From: an uncultured Collinsella sp. | GTDB lineage: Bacteria; Actinomycetota; Coriobacteriia; Coriobacteriales; Coriobacteriaceae | DNA length: 64,000 nucleotides | Direction of reading: 5' to 3' | Assembly: GCA_949285915.1 (NCBI GenBank) | Contig: CASDZW010000001.1 | Coordinates: forward strand, 38,480 to 102,479 | In this document: one piece after another, positions 8,313 to 16,345 of the stretch | Layout: each line of letters starts with the position of its first letter | Position numbering within the stretch: the first letter of the stretch is position 1 | Made by a program: the position numbers and the translations under genes | The notes under the pieces: model-generated | What the model was told of the DNA's origin: nothing | Seen by the model: the letters and a program-made list of their open reading frames with translations, nothing else | Database searches by the model: none

Positions 8313-8756
8313 GTGCCTACGATCGATGTTGCTATCAAGCGCTTGGACCCGAGCGTCGAGGTACCCTCGTATGCCTATACCGGGGATGCCGGTCTCGATC
8401 TTCGTGCCAACGAGTCGTGCGTGATCGAGCCCCTGGGTCGTCGACTGGTTCCTACGGGGCTTGCCATCGCTATCCCCGACGGGTACGCCGGCTTCGTGCA
8501 GCCGCGAAGCGGTATGGCTCTCAAGAGGGGCCTGTCTATCGCTAACACGCCTGGCCTCATCGACGCCCATTATCGCGGCGAGCTTAAGATCATCGTCGTC
8601 AACCTTGATTCCGAGAATCCGATAGAGATCGAGCGCGGCGAGCGCATCGCCCAGCTCGTGATCCAGGAGGTCCCCGTCGTCAACCTCGTAGAGGTCGACG
8701 AACTCGACGAGACCGATCGCGGTACGGGGGGATTTGGCTCCAGCGGTGCCCAGTAG
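8313..8756 (+). CDS. dut: Deoxyuridine 5'-triphosphate nucleotidohydrolase (dUTPase)
   Basis: Hydrolyses dUTP to dUMP and PPi. All five motifs of the trimeric family are present in 147 residues: GDAGLDLRA, PRSGMALK, NTPGLIDAHYRG, RGERIAQLVI and the C-terminal RGTGGFGSSG. Uses a GTG start four bases after the nrdR stop, so translation is probably coupled. Confidence 0.97.
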   Translation: MPTIDVAIKRLDPSVEVPSYAYTGDAGLDLRANESCVIEPLGRRLVPTGLAIAIPDGYAGFVQPRSGMALKRGLSIANTPGLIDAHYRGELKIIVVNLDSENPIEIERGERIAQLVIQEVPVVNLVEVDELDETDRGTGGFGSSGAQ

Positions 8757-8805
8757 GGCATCCGAGCATATAAGGGAAGAACACATCGAAGGAAAAGGGG
8801 AGTAG

Positions 8806-10119
8806 ATGGATACGTTCTTCAAGCTATCCGAGCGCGGCTCGAACTCTGCTACGGAGGTGCGCGCCGGTCTTACCACGTTTTTGGCCATGGCGTACATCAT
8901 CGTGGTGAACCCGAGCATTCTTTCCGCGGCGGGCATTCCCACGACCGCTGCCGTCACGGCCACCTGCATCGGTGCCGCCATCATGACCATCGCCATGGGC
9001 GTGTTCTCCAACCGTCCACTGGCCTGCGCCTCGGGCATGGGCATCAACTCGATTGTTGCCTACACCCTTTGCGGCTCGATGGGCTACGGCTGGCAGACCG
9101 CCATGGCCGTCATCATGATCGAGGGCATCGCGATTCTCGTGCTCGTTCTCTGCGGCCTGCGTGAGGCCATCATGGACGCCATTCCGGTTTCGCTCCGTCA
9201 TGGCATCTCCATCGGCCTCGGTCTGTTCATCGCCATGATCGGCCTCAAGGACGCCGGCATCATCGTTGCGAACGAGTCCACCATGGTCGCTCTTGGTGAC
9301 GTGCAGTCCGGCGCCTTCATCGTCGGTGTCGTCTCCATCGTCCTTTCGGTCGTGCTGTATTCGATGAACGTCAAGGGCGCGCTTCTCTGGGGCATCATCG
9401 TCGCCGCCATCATCGGTATCCCGCTGGGCGTCACGCCGATTCCGACCGCTGTTGTCGCTCCGCTTGACTTCAGCACCTTCGGCGCCCCCATGCAGGCGAG
9501 CGCTTCCGGTGCCATGGGCCTTATCGAGGCTATCACCACGCCCACGCTTCTGCTCTTCGCCTTCTCGCTCATGATGAGCGACTTCTTCGACACCATGGGC
9601 ACCGCTATGGCCGTTGCTAAGCAGGGCGAGTTCCTGACTGACGACGGTAAGGTTGAGGACATCCGTCCGATCCTCATCGTCGACTCCGTCGCTGCTGCAG
9701 TGGGTGGCTTCTTCGGCGCTTCGTCCATCACCACTTTCGTTGAGTCCTCCTCGGGTGCCGCTGACGGCGGTCGCTCGGGCCTCACTTCTATCGTCACGGG
9801 CATCTTCTTCCTGCTCGCTGCGTTCCTTTCGCCCGTCATCAGCTGCATTCCCTCCGCTGCCACCTGCGGCGCGCTGGTCTTCGTCGGCTTCCTCATGATG
9901 AGCGACGTCGTTGACATCGACTGGTCCGACATCCTCGAGGGCTTCCCGACGTTCATGATCATCGCGGGCATCCCGTTCACCTACTCGATCTCCAACGGTA
10001 TCGGTCTCGGCTTCATCACCTACGTCATCGTTGCCATTGTTACCGGCAAGGTGAAGCAGATCCGTCCGCTCATGTGGGTCGCCGCTGCGGCGTTCCTGCT
10101 CTACTTCCTGCTTCTCTAA
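8806..10119 (+). CDS. NCS2-family (AzgA-like) adenine/hypoxanthine permease
   Basis: 437 residues with about 12 hydrophobic segments. The N-terminal RAGLTTFLAMAYIIVVNP, MGINSIVAYTLC, and the central SLMMSDFFDTMGTAMAVAKQ, followed by SSITTFVESSSGAADGGRSGLTS (read in parts), are diagnostic of the AzgA/PbuG group that imports adenine, guanine or hypoxanthine. GGGGAGTAG precedes the ATG. There is only a 49-bp gap upstream, with no room for a purine riboswitch. A good intrinsic terminator follows. Which purine is carried cannot be told from sequence. Confidence 0.9.
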   Translation: MDTFFKLSERGSNSATEVRAGLTTFLAMAYIIVVNPSILSAAGIPTTAAVTATCIGAAIMTIAMGVFSNRPLACASGMGINSIVAYTLCGSMGYGWQTAMAVIMIEGIAILVLVLCGLREAIMDAIPVSLRHGISIGLGLFIAMIGLKDAGIIVANESTMVALGDVQSGAFIVGVVSIVLSVVLYSMNVKGALLWGIIVAAIIGIPLGVTPIPTAVVAPLDFSTFGAPMQASASGAMGLIEAITTPTLLLFAFSLMMSDFFDTMGTAMAVAKQGEFLTDDGKVEDIRPILIVDSVAAAVGGFFGASSITTFVESSSGAADGGRSGLTSIVTGIFFLLAAFLSPVISCIPSAATCGALVFVGFLMMSDVVDIDWSDILEGFPTFMIIAGIPFTYSISNGIGLGFITYVIVAIVTGKVKQIRPLMWVAAAAFLLYFLLL

Positions 10120-10155
10120 TACGCTCTGCGCCCTCTGAGCAACCAGGAAATGAAT

Positions 10156-10196
10156 AACGGGCCGATCGCCATGTGCGGTCGGCCCGTTTCGTTATT
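10156..10196 (+). terminator. Intrinsic terminator after the purine permease
   Basis: A 14-bp stem (AACGGGCCGATCGC with GCGGTCGGCCCGTT, one G-U) around a 5-nt loop, followed by TTCGTTATTT. Confidence 0.85.
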
Positions 10197-10262
10197 TGGG
10201 TACATTGCTATCATGTCTGGTGACAACGGTTCGATTATCTTCTGAGGTTAAGGCGGTTGATT

Positions 10263-11195
10263 ATGAGCGAGTGTACCTTCGATGTTGCGATTCTCGGCGG
10301 CGGCCCTGCGGGCTATTCCGCAGCGATATATGCGGCTCGCTCGGGACTTACGGCTGCGGTTTTTGAGCAGGGCATGCCCGGAGGCCAAATCACCACGACC
10401 GATGTGATCGAGAACTATCCCGGATTCACTTCCATCTCTGGTGCCGAGCTCGGTGACAAGTTCCGTGAGCACGCCGAGGCTGCGGGAGCCGAAACCGTGT
10501 GCGCGATGATTGATTCTGTCAAACGCATGCCTTCTCGAGCATATCGGCTTACGTCCGGCTCAGAGAGCTATGAGTCCCCGACACTCATCTTGGCTACGGG
10601 TGCTGTCCCTCGCACCGCTGGCTTTGTCGGTGAGGACACGTTCCGTGGCAGAGGCATCTCGTACTGCGCAACCTGCGACGGCATGTTCTATCGCGGCAAG
10701 AAGGTGTTTGTGATCGGGGGCGGCAATGCCGCCTGCGAGGAGGCCTTGTTCCTCTCGCAAATCGCCTCCGAGGTCGTAATGGTTGTCAGGCGCGATCAGT
10801 TCCGCGCGCCGCAGGGCGTCGTTGATAAGCTGCTCGAGCAGCCGAATGTCAGTGTTGCCTATTCCCGCTCAATCATCGCGGTGTCCGGTGGCACCTTTAT
10901 TTCCCACGTGACGTTTCGCAACAACGAGACGGGTGAGGAATACACTGAGGAATTTGAAGAGGGAAGCATCGGCATCTTCGTGTTCGCCGGTACAAAGCCC
11001 GTTGTAGAGCTGTTCTCCGACCTTGTCGAGATTGCCGACGATGGGGGAGTCGTTACCGATGAGGGGATGGCAACGAAGACGCCGGGGCTGTTTGCGGCCG
11101 GTGACGTTCGGTCCAAGCGTCTCCGTCAGGTAATCACCGCTGCCGCAGACGGAGCGATTGCCGCAACATCGGCTTATCATTATCTTCGAGGATAA
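10263..11195 (+). CDS. trxB: Thioredoxin reductase family flavoprotein
   Basis: 310 residues. FAD-binding GGGPAGYSAAIYAARSG (about 12-28), redox pair C135-A-T-C138 (SYCATCDG), NADPH-binding GGGNAACEEA and VRRDQFRA, and the second FAD contact GLFAAGDVRSKRLRQ. These fit NADPH-dependent thioredoxin reductase. A TTG two codons upstream is possible, but the ATG with AAGGCGG six bases before it is preferred. No thioredoxin gene is adjacent, so the partner is unknown; an NAD(P)H-peroxiredoxin reductase role cannot be excluded. Confidence 0.9.
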   Translation: MSECTFDVAILGGGPAGYSAAIYAARSGLTAAVFEQGMPGGQITTTDVIENYPGFTSISGAELGDKFREHAEAAGAETVCAMIDSVKRMPSRAYRLTSGSESYESPTLILATGAVPRTAGFVGEDTFRGRGISYCATCDGMFYRGKKVFVIGGGNAACEEALFLSQIASEVVMVVRRDQFRAPQGVVDKLLEQPNVSVAYSRSIIAVSGGTFISHVTFRNNETGEEYTEEFEEGSIGIFVFAGTKPVVELFSDLVEIADDGGVVTDEGMATKTPGLFAAGDVRSKRLRQVITAAADGAIAATSAYHYLRG

Positions 11196-11216
11196 CAGTT
11201 AGGTAGCTAACTAATA
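11194..11216. repeat. TAG-rich 23-bp element, copy A (after trxB)
   Basis: On the minus strand it reads CTATTAG, T, TAG, C, TACCTAACTGT; 21 of 23 bases equal copy B inside degV. The middle TTAGGTAGCTAACTAA is a palindrome with 14 of 16 symmetric positions. It begins within the last codons of trxB. Operator or recombination-site remnant; see copy B. Confidence 0.6.
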
Positions 11217-11520
11217 GCGCAAGCGAAGAGTGAGGTAGCAAGCGTCCGAGAGAGTTTGGCTCAAGTATTGTTATGAGGGAAATAAAACTTGCGTCGAGTA
11301 CTAGTAATGTCGCAGCCAGCCATCCAGGCGCCATGATGGTCCGTGATGGACATTCACGAACGATTGCCAAACGATTGCTTCATATCGTTTGTAGCGGCCG
11401 ACATTGAAGTCCCGGACCGTCCGGTGTCGTGCTAGACATGGTTGGTGACGTTAGAAGATTCGTGCGCGCGCGGAATTGTGTGTACGAGGCTAACGAGTCG
11501 GTCCCTGTAGTTGGAGTATG

Positions 11521-11558
11521 GGTCTGAGAGCGTGATTTCTGGTCTGAGAGCGTGATTT
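11521..11558. repeat. Tandem direct repeat, 18-mer twice at 20-bp period
   Basis: GGTCTGAGAGCGTGATTT occurs at 11521-11538 and again at 11541-11558 with no mismatch. A partial third unit (TGAGCGTGGAGTTT, 11569-11582) may follow. No open frame is associated. Could be a protein-binding array or a dispersed genomic repeat; only this locus carries it in the window. Confidence 0.7.
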
Positions 11559-11670
11559 TTCAGCAAATGAGCGTGGAGTTTCCGATTCAAGATGTCTTCT
11601 TAGCCAGAGGCCAGTCAATTCCGCTTTGTAGTCACGATAATATATCTTATGTAAAGTTGAGTTGTAGAAG

Positions 11671-11700
11671 GAAAAGGAGGGCCAGAACCCTCCCTTTCTC
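11671..11700 (-). terminator. Probable terminator of degV
   Basis: GGAGGG (11676-11681), six-base loop, CCCTCC (11688-11693); on the minus strand the stem is followed by a U-rich run (complement of GAAGGAAAA). It lies about 30 bp past the degV stop. Confidence 0.65.
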
Positions 11701-11728
11701 GTGGATCGATAACGTTTCGCGCGCGACG

Positions 11729-12577
11729 TTACTTCCAGTCGTATCCGATGATGATACCTTTCGCCTCGGCGTAGTACGAGCAGAGACCACCGCAGGACAT
11801 GATCATGATTTCGGCCTCGGGCCATTTGGCGGTGATGGCAGCGGCAATCTCCTGGCAGCCTGCCTCATTGTCGACATGGTCCATGCATACAAGACCGCCC
11901 TTGTAGCCGTCGGCCTCCATGGTCTGGACGACCTTGGCCACCATCTTCTTCTGTCCACGCGTGGGTGCGACGATCTTGATGGTGCCCTCTTCCGATGCCG
12001 TGCCGAGCACGCGGATGCTCAGCTTATTTGCAAGAATGCCGGCCATCTTGGGCATACGGCCAGATTTCGTGAGGTTCTCATAGCTGCTGAGTGAGAACAG
12101 GACGGTGGAGCACTGCTCGATGCCGTCGATATAGGCGCAGGCCTCCGTAAACGTAGCCTCAGGATGGACAGTTAGGTACCTATCTAATAGTATGACGAGC
12201 ATCTCGAGCTTGCCGCCGGCAGCGCGCGAGTTTACGAGATGGATGCGATGACCGCTCTCCTCCTGCACAAGGTCGCGCGCCATGGAGGCTGCCTCATAGC
12301 TGCCCGAAAGGTTGGCAGAGATGGTGATGGCGATGACGTTTTCCGCACTCCGGAACAGCTCTGCCCACTCCCCTGCGCTGGGGCAAGCGCTCGAGCTGGC
12401 GCTCTTCTCCTCGGCTACGAGACGGTTCAGCTCGGCTACGTCGAGATCGGCGTCGTCGGCAAACTCGGTGCCGCCGACGTTGATCTTGAGTGGCGCGTAT
12501 GCATAGAGCGTATCCGGAGCCTGAGGTGTGTAGTCCCTAAGATTGCAGCTCGAATCTGCGATGATCGCCCAGCTCAT
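11729..12577 (-). CDS. DegV family fatty-acid-binding protein (FakB-like)
   Basis: 282 residues. The N-terminal IIADSSCNL, the SSSACPSAGEW loop, ISANLSGSYEAA, and LGTASEEGTIKIVAPTRGQKK (read in parts) are typical of DegV/FakB proteins, which present fatty acids to the kinase FakA; no fakA is in the window. The ATG with AAAGGA upstream is chosen over a codon eight residues earlier. It is divergent from a DUF1836 gene, a pairing seen in Firmicutes. Unusual: around codons 129-136 the gene uses ATA-CTA-TTA-GAT-AGG-TAC-CTA-ACT, a run of rare codons that coincides with copy B of the TAG-rich element. Confidence 0.92.
   Translation of the reverse strand: MSWAIIADSSCNLRDYTPQAPDTLYAYAPLKINVGGTEFADDADLDVAELNRLVAEEKSASSSACPSAGEWAELFRSAENVIAITISANLSGSYEAASMARDLVQEESGHRIHLVNSRAAGGKLEMLVILLDRYLTVHPEATFTEACAYIDGIEQCSTVLFSLSSYENLTKSGRMPKMAGILANKLSIRVLGTASEEGTIKIVAPTRGQKKMVAKVVQTMEADGYKGGLVCMDHVDNEAGCQEIAAAITAKWPEAEIMIMSCGGLCSYYAEAKGIIIGYDWK
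12169..12191. repeat. TAG-rich 23-bp element, copy B (inside degV)
   Basis: Minus strand reads CTATTAG, A, TAG, G, TACCTAACTGT, differing from copy A at two positions only. It is in the degV reading frame (LLDRYLTV), and copy A in the same phase would read LLVSYLTV. The rare codons it imposes suggest DNA-level constraint. Possible auxiliary operator or attachment-site core. Confidence 0.55.
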
Positions 12578-12618
12578 GCCAATCCTTTCGTATCGCCCCA
12601 ACAGCGCGTGTCATGTTC

Positions 12619-12671
12619 GTTAGCTACAGTATAGCTAGTTTTTCATACTAGGTGTGCTAGTATCCTAATAG
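12619..12671. promoter_or_regulatory. Divergent degV / DUF1836 promoter-operator region
   Basis: Contains ATACTAG-GTGTG-CTAGTAT (12645-12663), a perfect 7-bp inverted repeat, and two TAGCTA hexamers 11 bp apart (12621-12626 and 12632-12637). A -10 for degV, TATACT, lies on the minus strand at 12629-12634 between the hexamers; a -10 for the DUF1836 gene, TATCCT, is at 12661-12666, with the palindrome filling its spacer. It ends in CTAATAG like copies A and B. A repressor bound here could control both genes; the DUF1836 protein is the obvious candidate. Confidence 0.65.
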
Positions 12672-12704
12672 AGCAAAAGATTTCGAGTGTTGGGAGCGTC
12701 TGAT

Positions 12705-13328
12705 ATGCAGCATCCTCGGGTCATTCCCATGTCCGATGCCTCCAGTAGCATCTCTCAGGAGGATATTGCGCCTACCGTCTTACCGGATGACTTTGTGCGC
12801 TCCCCTATGGCTCAGCGAATTCTCTCTTTCCACTTCCCCCGCTACAACGAGCTCCCAACGGTTGAGCTCTACCGCGAGCAGGTTATCGCGCTTGTGGAGA
12901 ATGTTTTCGAGCCTCTGAACGAATGTTCCGAGGGCCCGTGGCTCACTCCGTCCATGGTGAACAATTATGTGAAGGCGCATCTCTTGAGCGCCCCTCAAAA
13001 GAAGCTTTACGGACGCGAACAGATTGCTCGGCTTCTCGTCATCTGCGTGTTTAAGCAGGTTCTGTCTATCTCTGCTATCTCGGATCTCTTCCGTATCCAG
13101 AAGATGACCTATATGACCGATGTCGCCTATGACTACGTGGCAACCGAGCTCGAGCGCGCCCTCAGGCACTTCTTCTCCATCGGGGGCGATGATGAGTGGA
13201 CTGATACCGCATCGCGCGTCACACGGGAGTCCCTGCTCGTTCGAAGCGCCGTCCTCGCCTTCGCCGCCAAGGCCCACCTCGTGGGTTACCTCGATTTTCT
13301 TGGATATGACGAGGCATCAACACGCTAG
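12705..13328 (+). CDS. DUF1836 family helix-turn-helix protein
   Basis: 207 residues. The core WLTPSMVNNYVKAHLL, KKLYGREQIARLLVI and FKQVLSISAISDLF is the DUF1836 signature, a MerR-like DNA-binding fold of unknown function. GGGAG lies eight bases before the chosen ATG; a GTG 18 bp upstream and an ATG 24 bp downstream are alternatives. Its position divergent from degV over a palindrome suggests it regulates degV and itself, perhaps in response to fatty acids; this is inference. Confidence 0.85.
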   Translation: MQHPRVIPMSDASSSISQEDIAPTVLPDDFVRSPMAQRILSFHFPRYNELPTVELYREQVIALVENVFEPLNECSEGPWLTPSMVNNYVKAHLLSAPQKKLYGREQIARLLVICVFKQVLSISAISDLFRIQKMTYMTDVAYDYVATELERALRHFFSIGGDDEWTDTASRVTRESLLVRSAVLAFAAKAHLVGYLDFLGYDEASTR

Positions 13329-13354
13329 CCGTCATCGTAATCTATTACCTGTAT

Positions 13355-13400
13355 GAAAAAGCGCCTTCCGGAGCCCTGGTACTCCGGAAGGCGCTGCAAG
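13355..13400. terminator. Bidirectional terminator between DUF1836 gene and NlpC/P60 gene
   Basis: Perfect 14-bp stem, AGCGCCTTCCGGAG (13360-13373) with CTCCGGAAGGCGCT (13382-13395), 8-nt loop; AAAAA on the left serves as U tract for the leftward gene. Confidence 0.88.
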
Positions 13401-13418
13401 TAATTTGAGATTAAAGGT

Positions 13419-14669
13419 TTAGAGCTGTCCGCCGCCCAGGAAGGTGCCGTACCAGCCGATGTTGCCGTAGCCGGCTACCTGACCGGGGCGCGTAGCACCA
13501 AACACCTGGCCGTTGCCTACGTAGAACGCAACGTGGCCGGGGAAGAAGACAACGTCACCGTACTGGAGCTGGCTCACGCTGGTAGTGAAACGACCGGCGT
13601 TGTTGCGGAAATAGGTGTACTGACCACCTGAGGTGCGCGGCAGCATGATGCCGATCTTCTGATAGGCGTAGTAGACAAGGCCAGAGCAGTCAAAGCCGCC
13701 CTCGGCAAGGCTCTCGCCACCGCTGACATAGGGCTGGCCGGCCATCTGGAGTGCGTAACCAACAGGCGTCGAGACCGTGGCGGTGCCACCGCCCGTAGAG
13801 GGGGTCTCGGGCTCAGGCTCCGGTTCGGGCGCAGGGGCGGGTGTGGTGTTCTGACCACCGCCAGAGGGCTGGTTCTGGTTCTGATTGCCACCCTGGTTGT
13901 TAGTGCTCTGGTTGTTGTTGGAGCTCTGGTTGCCACTTTCCTGGTTGTTGTTGCCAGAAGTGAAGCCGCCGTTGTTGGAAGTGCTCTGGTTACCGGTGAC
14001 GGGAACCTGGGAGGCACCGTTGGAGGCATCCTGGGCGGACTGCATGCCGGCAGCGAGGTTCTCGTCCTCCTGGGCCTCGGCCTCAATCTGGGCCTGGACC
14101 TCAGCGGAAAGTGAGTCGACCACCGCTGCGGCGCGGGCCTGGTTCTCGGCCTGGGCATCTACCTTTGCCTGGGTGTCGGAGAGCGCCTGCTGCTGCTCGG
14201 TCTGCTGCTGCTGAAGCTGGACCTGGAGCTCCTTGACGGACTCGATGGCGTTGGTCTGAGCGTCGTTGACCTTGCTCACGTAGAAGACGCGCGAGATGAG
14301 GTCGGTGAAGTCCTGCGAGCTAAGGAGGATGTCAATAAGGCTGACGCTCCCCTTCTTGTAGTCGGAGGACACGTTCTCAGAGAGAAGCGCCTGTGCAGAC
14401 TCAAGCTCGGTCTGCGTATCGGCGATCTGGGACGCCGTCTCCTCGAGCTGGGCGCCCGCCTGCTGAAGCTCGGTCTGGAGCGCCTGGTACTCGGCACCGA
14501 TCTCGGCAAGCTTGGCCTTTGCGGCGTCGAGCTCGGACTGAGGGTCGGCGTAAGCGCTCACCGGCTGGAGCGTGATATAGGGAGCGGCGCCGGAAAGACC
14601 GAGAACGCCGGCAAGGGTAAGGGCAGAAAGACAACGCACGGCACGACGGGTACGTGGTTGGAAGGTCAT
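13419..14669 (-). CDS. Secreted coiled-coil NlpC/P60 peptidoglycan hydrolase
   Basis: 416 residues. Signal peptide about 1-41 (RRAVRCLSALTLAGVLGL ... AYA); coiled coil about 42-230 rich in Q, E and A; an N/Q/S/G-rich linker and a short PEPEPEPE stretch; then an NlpC/P60 domain with catalytic Cys in GGFDCSGLVYYAY and His in FFPGHVAFYV. Layout is that of PcsB/RipA-type cell-separation endopeptidases that cut D-Glu-diamino acid bonds, with the coiled coil probably controlling access. ATG chosen to open the signal peptide; the frame is open 16 codons further. No ydaO/c-di-AMP riboswitch seen upstream. Terminators isolate it on both sides. Confidence 0.9.
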   Translation of the reverse strand: MTFQPRTRRAVRCLSALTLAGVLGLSGAAPYITLQPVSAYADPQSELDAAKAKLAEIGAEYQALQTELQQAGAQLEETASQIADTQTELESAQALLSENVSSDYKKGSVSLIDILLSSQDFTDLISRVFYVSKVNDAQTNAIESVKELQVQLQQQQTEQQQALSDTQAKVDAQAENQARAAAVVDSLSAEVQAQIEAEAQEDENLAAGMQSAQDASNGASQVPVTGNQSTSNNGGFTSGNNNQESGNQSSNNNQSTNNQGGNQNQNQPSGGGQNTTPAPAPEPEPEPETPSTGGGTATVSTPVGYALQMAGQPYVSGGESLAEGGFDCSGLVYYAYQKIGIMLPRTSGGQYTYFRNNAGRFTTSVSQLQYGDVVFFPGHVAFYVGNGQVFGATRPGQVAGYGNIGWYGTFLGGGQL

Positions 14670-14717
14670 GAAGAAAACCCCCGAAGGTACGATGATAGTG
14701 TTACAGGGCCTTAACAA

Positions 14718-14762
14718 GTATAGAGGCAGCCCCCATGATTGTCATAGGGTCTGCCTCTATTG
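14718..14762. terminator. Terminator after apt
   Basis: ATAGAGGCAG (14720-14729) pairs with CTGCCTCTAT (14751-14760), ten perfect base pairs, with further partial pairing of CCC and GGG inside. Lies between the apt stop and the NlpC/P60 start. Confidence 0.78.
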
Positions 14763-14812
14763 TGAAAAACCTTCAAAACGATGAGGGTTTCGCGCAGCTT
14801 TTCTTACGTTCT

Positions 14813-15346
14813 CTAACGAGACTTCACAAGCGAGAACACATCAAAGTCGCCGAGCTTGGCGAGTGTCTCGCGCGGGTTCAGGAACTCGAGCTCGAGGATG
14901 CAGCCAAAGCCGGCAACGGAGGCGCCGGTCTTCTCGACGAGCTTAGCGGCGGCGCAGATGGTGCCACCGGTGGCGATGAGGTCGTCCACGAGCAGCACCT
15001 TGTCGCCGGGCTCGAGGGCATCGGCATGGATCTCGATCGTATCGGTGCCGTATTCGAGCTCATAGGTCTCGGAGATCGTCTTGCGCGGGAGCTTGCCGGG
15101 CTTGCGTGCGGGAATGAAGCCGGCGCCGAGCGCGATGGCCACGGGGGCGCCCACGAGGAACCCGCGCGCCTCGGGACCGACTACCTTGGTGATGCCCTGA
15201 CCCTGGAAATGACCGGCTATCGTGTCAATGGCGGCCTTAAGCACATCGGCATTGGCAAAAAGCGGTGTGATATCCCTAAAGATGACACCGGGCTCCGGGT
15301 AATCGGGAATGGACGGGATGTAGGCATCAAAATCAAGGTCGGTCAT
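14813..15346 (-). CDS. apt: Adenine phosphoribosyltransferase
   Basis: Converts adenine and PRPP to AMP. 177 residues; SIPDYPEPGVIFRDITPLF (N-terminus), EARGFLVGAPVA and the PRPP loop VLLVDDLIATGG are characteristic. Located 18 bp after the ftsR stop, so possibly read from the same transcript. Complements the purine permease at 8.8 kb in salvage. Confidence 0.97.
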   Translation of the reverse strand: MTDLDFDAYIPSIPDYPEPGVIFRDITPLFANADVLKAAIDTIAGHFQGQGITKVVGPEARGFLVGAPVAIALGAGFIPARKPGKLPRKTISETYELEYGTDTIEIHADALEPGDKVLLVDDLIATGGTICAAAKLVEKTGASVAGFGCILELEFLNPRETLAKLGDFDVFSLVKSR

Positions 15347-15364
15347 GGATTCCCCCTCGTTTGT

Positions 15365-16345
15365 CTAAGGCCTGGGTTTGCGACGGGAGGCCTTCTTCTC
15401 GGTTCTTACGGACGTAGTCTCAAGGCCGGGCAGCGGCAGAGGCAGAACCTCGGGCTCACGAGCCCGTACGCTGTCAGCGGAGGCGGTGTTCTCCCCTAGC
15501 GCCTCAGCGGAGCGTGCCGTAGCGGGCGAGGCTTCTTCTGCGGAGGTCTCGGCCACCTCGCGTGCGCGCTTGGCCTCGGTCTGTTCGATCTGCTCGTCAA
15601 TGGCGTCGATATCCGCATCCTCGACGATGGCGTTCAGCGACTCGAAGACCCGGTTCTTAAGGAGCGACGTGCGCACGCCGTCGGTGAGGTCGTGGAGCTT
15701 CTTGAAGGCGCGCTCGATCTTTGCGTTGCGATCGCCCTCGGAGGTGTCCATGCCGAGCATACCGGTGAGCACCTGCTCGAACATGGTGGACTCACGGTTG
15801 GCGGCGACGACGTACTGGCGGAGGTTCCTCGGCTCGATGTGAAAGCGCGAGAGCTCAGACGCGTAGCGGATGATGTCAAAGTCGCGGCCGTCGATGAGCT
15901 CGCGGTTCTTGGGACTCCGAACGATTTTGATGAGGTCGTTCTCGGCGAGCTGGCGCAGAAACGAAATCTTGACTCCCAAAAGGTCGGGAACGTCCTCTAT
16001 GGGATGGAGCTTCTGCTGCGTCTCCTTGGGCTCCGTCTTGAGCGGCACGTCGGACAGGAGGCCCACCTCATAGGCCAGTGTGGAGAGGTCCGAGGCGTTG
16101 TCGAGGCGCTGCTTGATAACGTTCAGCGGCATGTAGCGCGTCTTCTGCAGGTGCAGGATAACCTCGAGCCGGTCCACGTCCTCCTTGGAGTACTGACGGT
16201 AGCCTTTAGGCGTGCGATGCGGCGTGATGAGCCCCTCGTCCTCAAGAAAGCGGATCTTGGAGTTGGAGAGGTCGGGATAGGAGCTTCGCAGATAGTTGAC
16301 GACCTGGCCGATGCTCAGGTAGCTGCGCTCGGCCAAATTAATCAC
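15365..16345 (-). CDS. ftsR: MerR-family regulator, FtsR-type
   Basis: 326 residues. Residues about 8-75 form a MerR winged helix (LSIGQVVNYLR, SNSKIRFLEDEGLITPHRT, KGYRQYSKEDVDRLEVI). The long sequence and the neighbourhood pgsA - FHA protein - MerR match FtsR of Corynebacterium glutamicum (activator of ftsZ) and Rv1828 of mycobacteria. A second MerR-like segment at about 115-165 (VPDLLGVKISFLRQLAENDLI) and an Ala/Glu-rich basic tail follow. GTG start overlaps the last 8 bp of the FHA gene, implying coupling. The target promoter is not known here. Confidence 0.82.
   Translation of the reverse strand: MINLAERSYLSIGQVVNYLRSSYPDLSNSKIRFLEDEGLITPHRTPKGYRQYSKEDVDRLEVILHLQKTRYMPLNVIKQRLDNASDLSTLAYEVGLLSDVPLKTEPKETQQKLHPIEDVPDLLGVKISFLRQLAENDLIKIVRSPKNRELIDGRDFDIIRYASELSRFHIEPRNLRQYVVAANRESTMFEQVLTGMLGMDTSEGDRNAKIERAFKKLHDLTDGVRTSLLKNRVFESLNAIVEDADIDAIDEQIEQTEAKRAREVAETSAEEASPATARSAEALGENTASADSVRAREPEVLPLPLPGLETTSVRTEKKASRRKPRP

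Larger units (their letters stand above)
11196..11728. other. 533-bp stretch without a convincing gene between trxB and degV
   Basis: Visibly less GC-rich than its surroundings. It holds: a TAG-rich element directly after trxB (11194-11216); an AAACGAT/ATCGTTT inverted repeat with an 8-nt loop (11369-11390); a CCGGAC-C-GTCCGG palindrome (11412-11424); two exact copies of an 18-mer (11521-11558); and the degV terminator near 11676. A short leftward open frame crosses the left end but overlaps trxB antisense and resembles nothing known. It may be the scar of a lost gene or a cluster of regulatory sites. Confidence 0.6.

Noticed and set aside
8757-8805. Purine riboswitch before the adenine-type permease
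   Set aside because: Only 49 bp between genes and no aptamer-like pairing.
11134-11370. 78-codon leftward frame across the trxB 3' end
   Set aside because: Mostly antisense to trxB; hydrophobic but without family similarity or start signals.
13885-14214. Leu/Trp-rich rightward frame over the NlpC/P60 linker
   Set aside because: Translation of the complement of a Gln/Asn-rich repeat region; an artefact of composition.
14670-14812. ydaO (c-di-AMP) riboswitch before the NlpC/P60 gene
   Set aside because: The region contains the apt terminator and lacks the expected aptamer size and conserved stretches.
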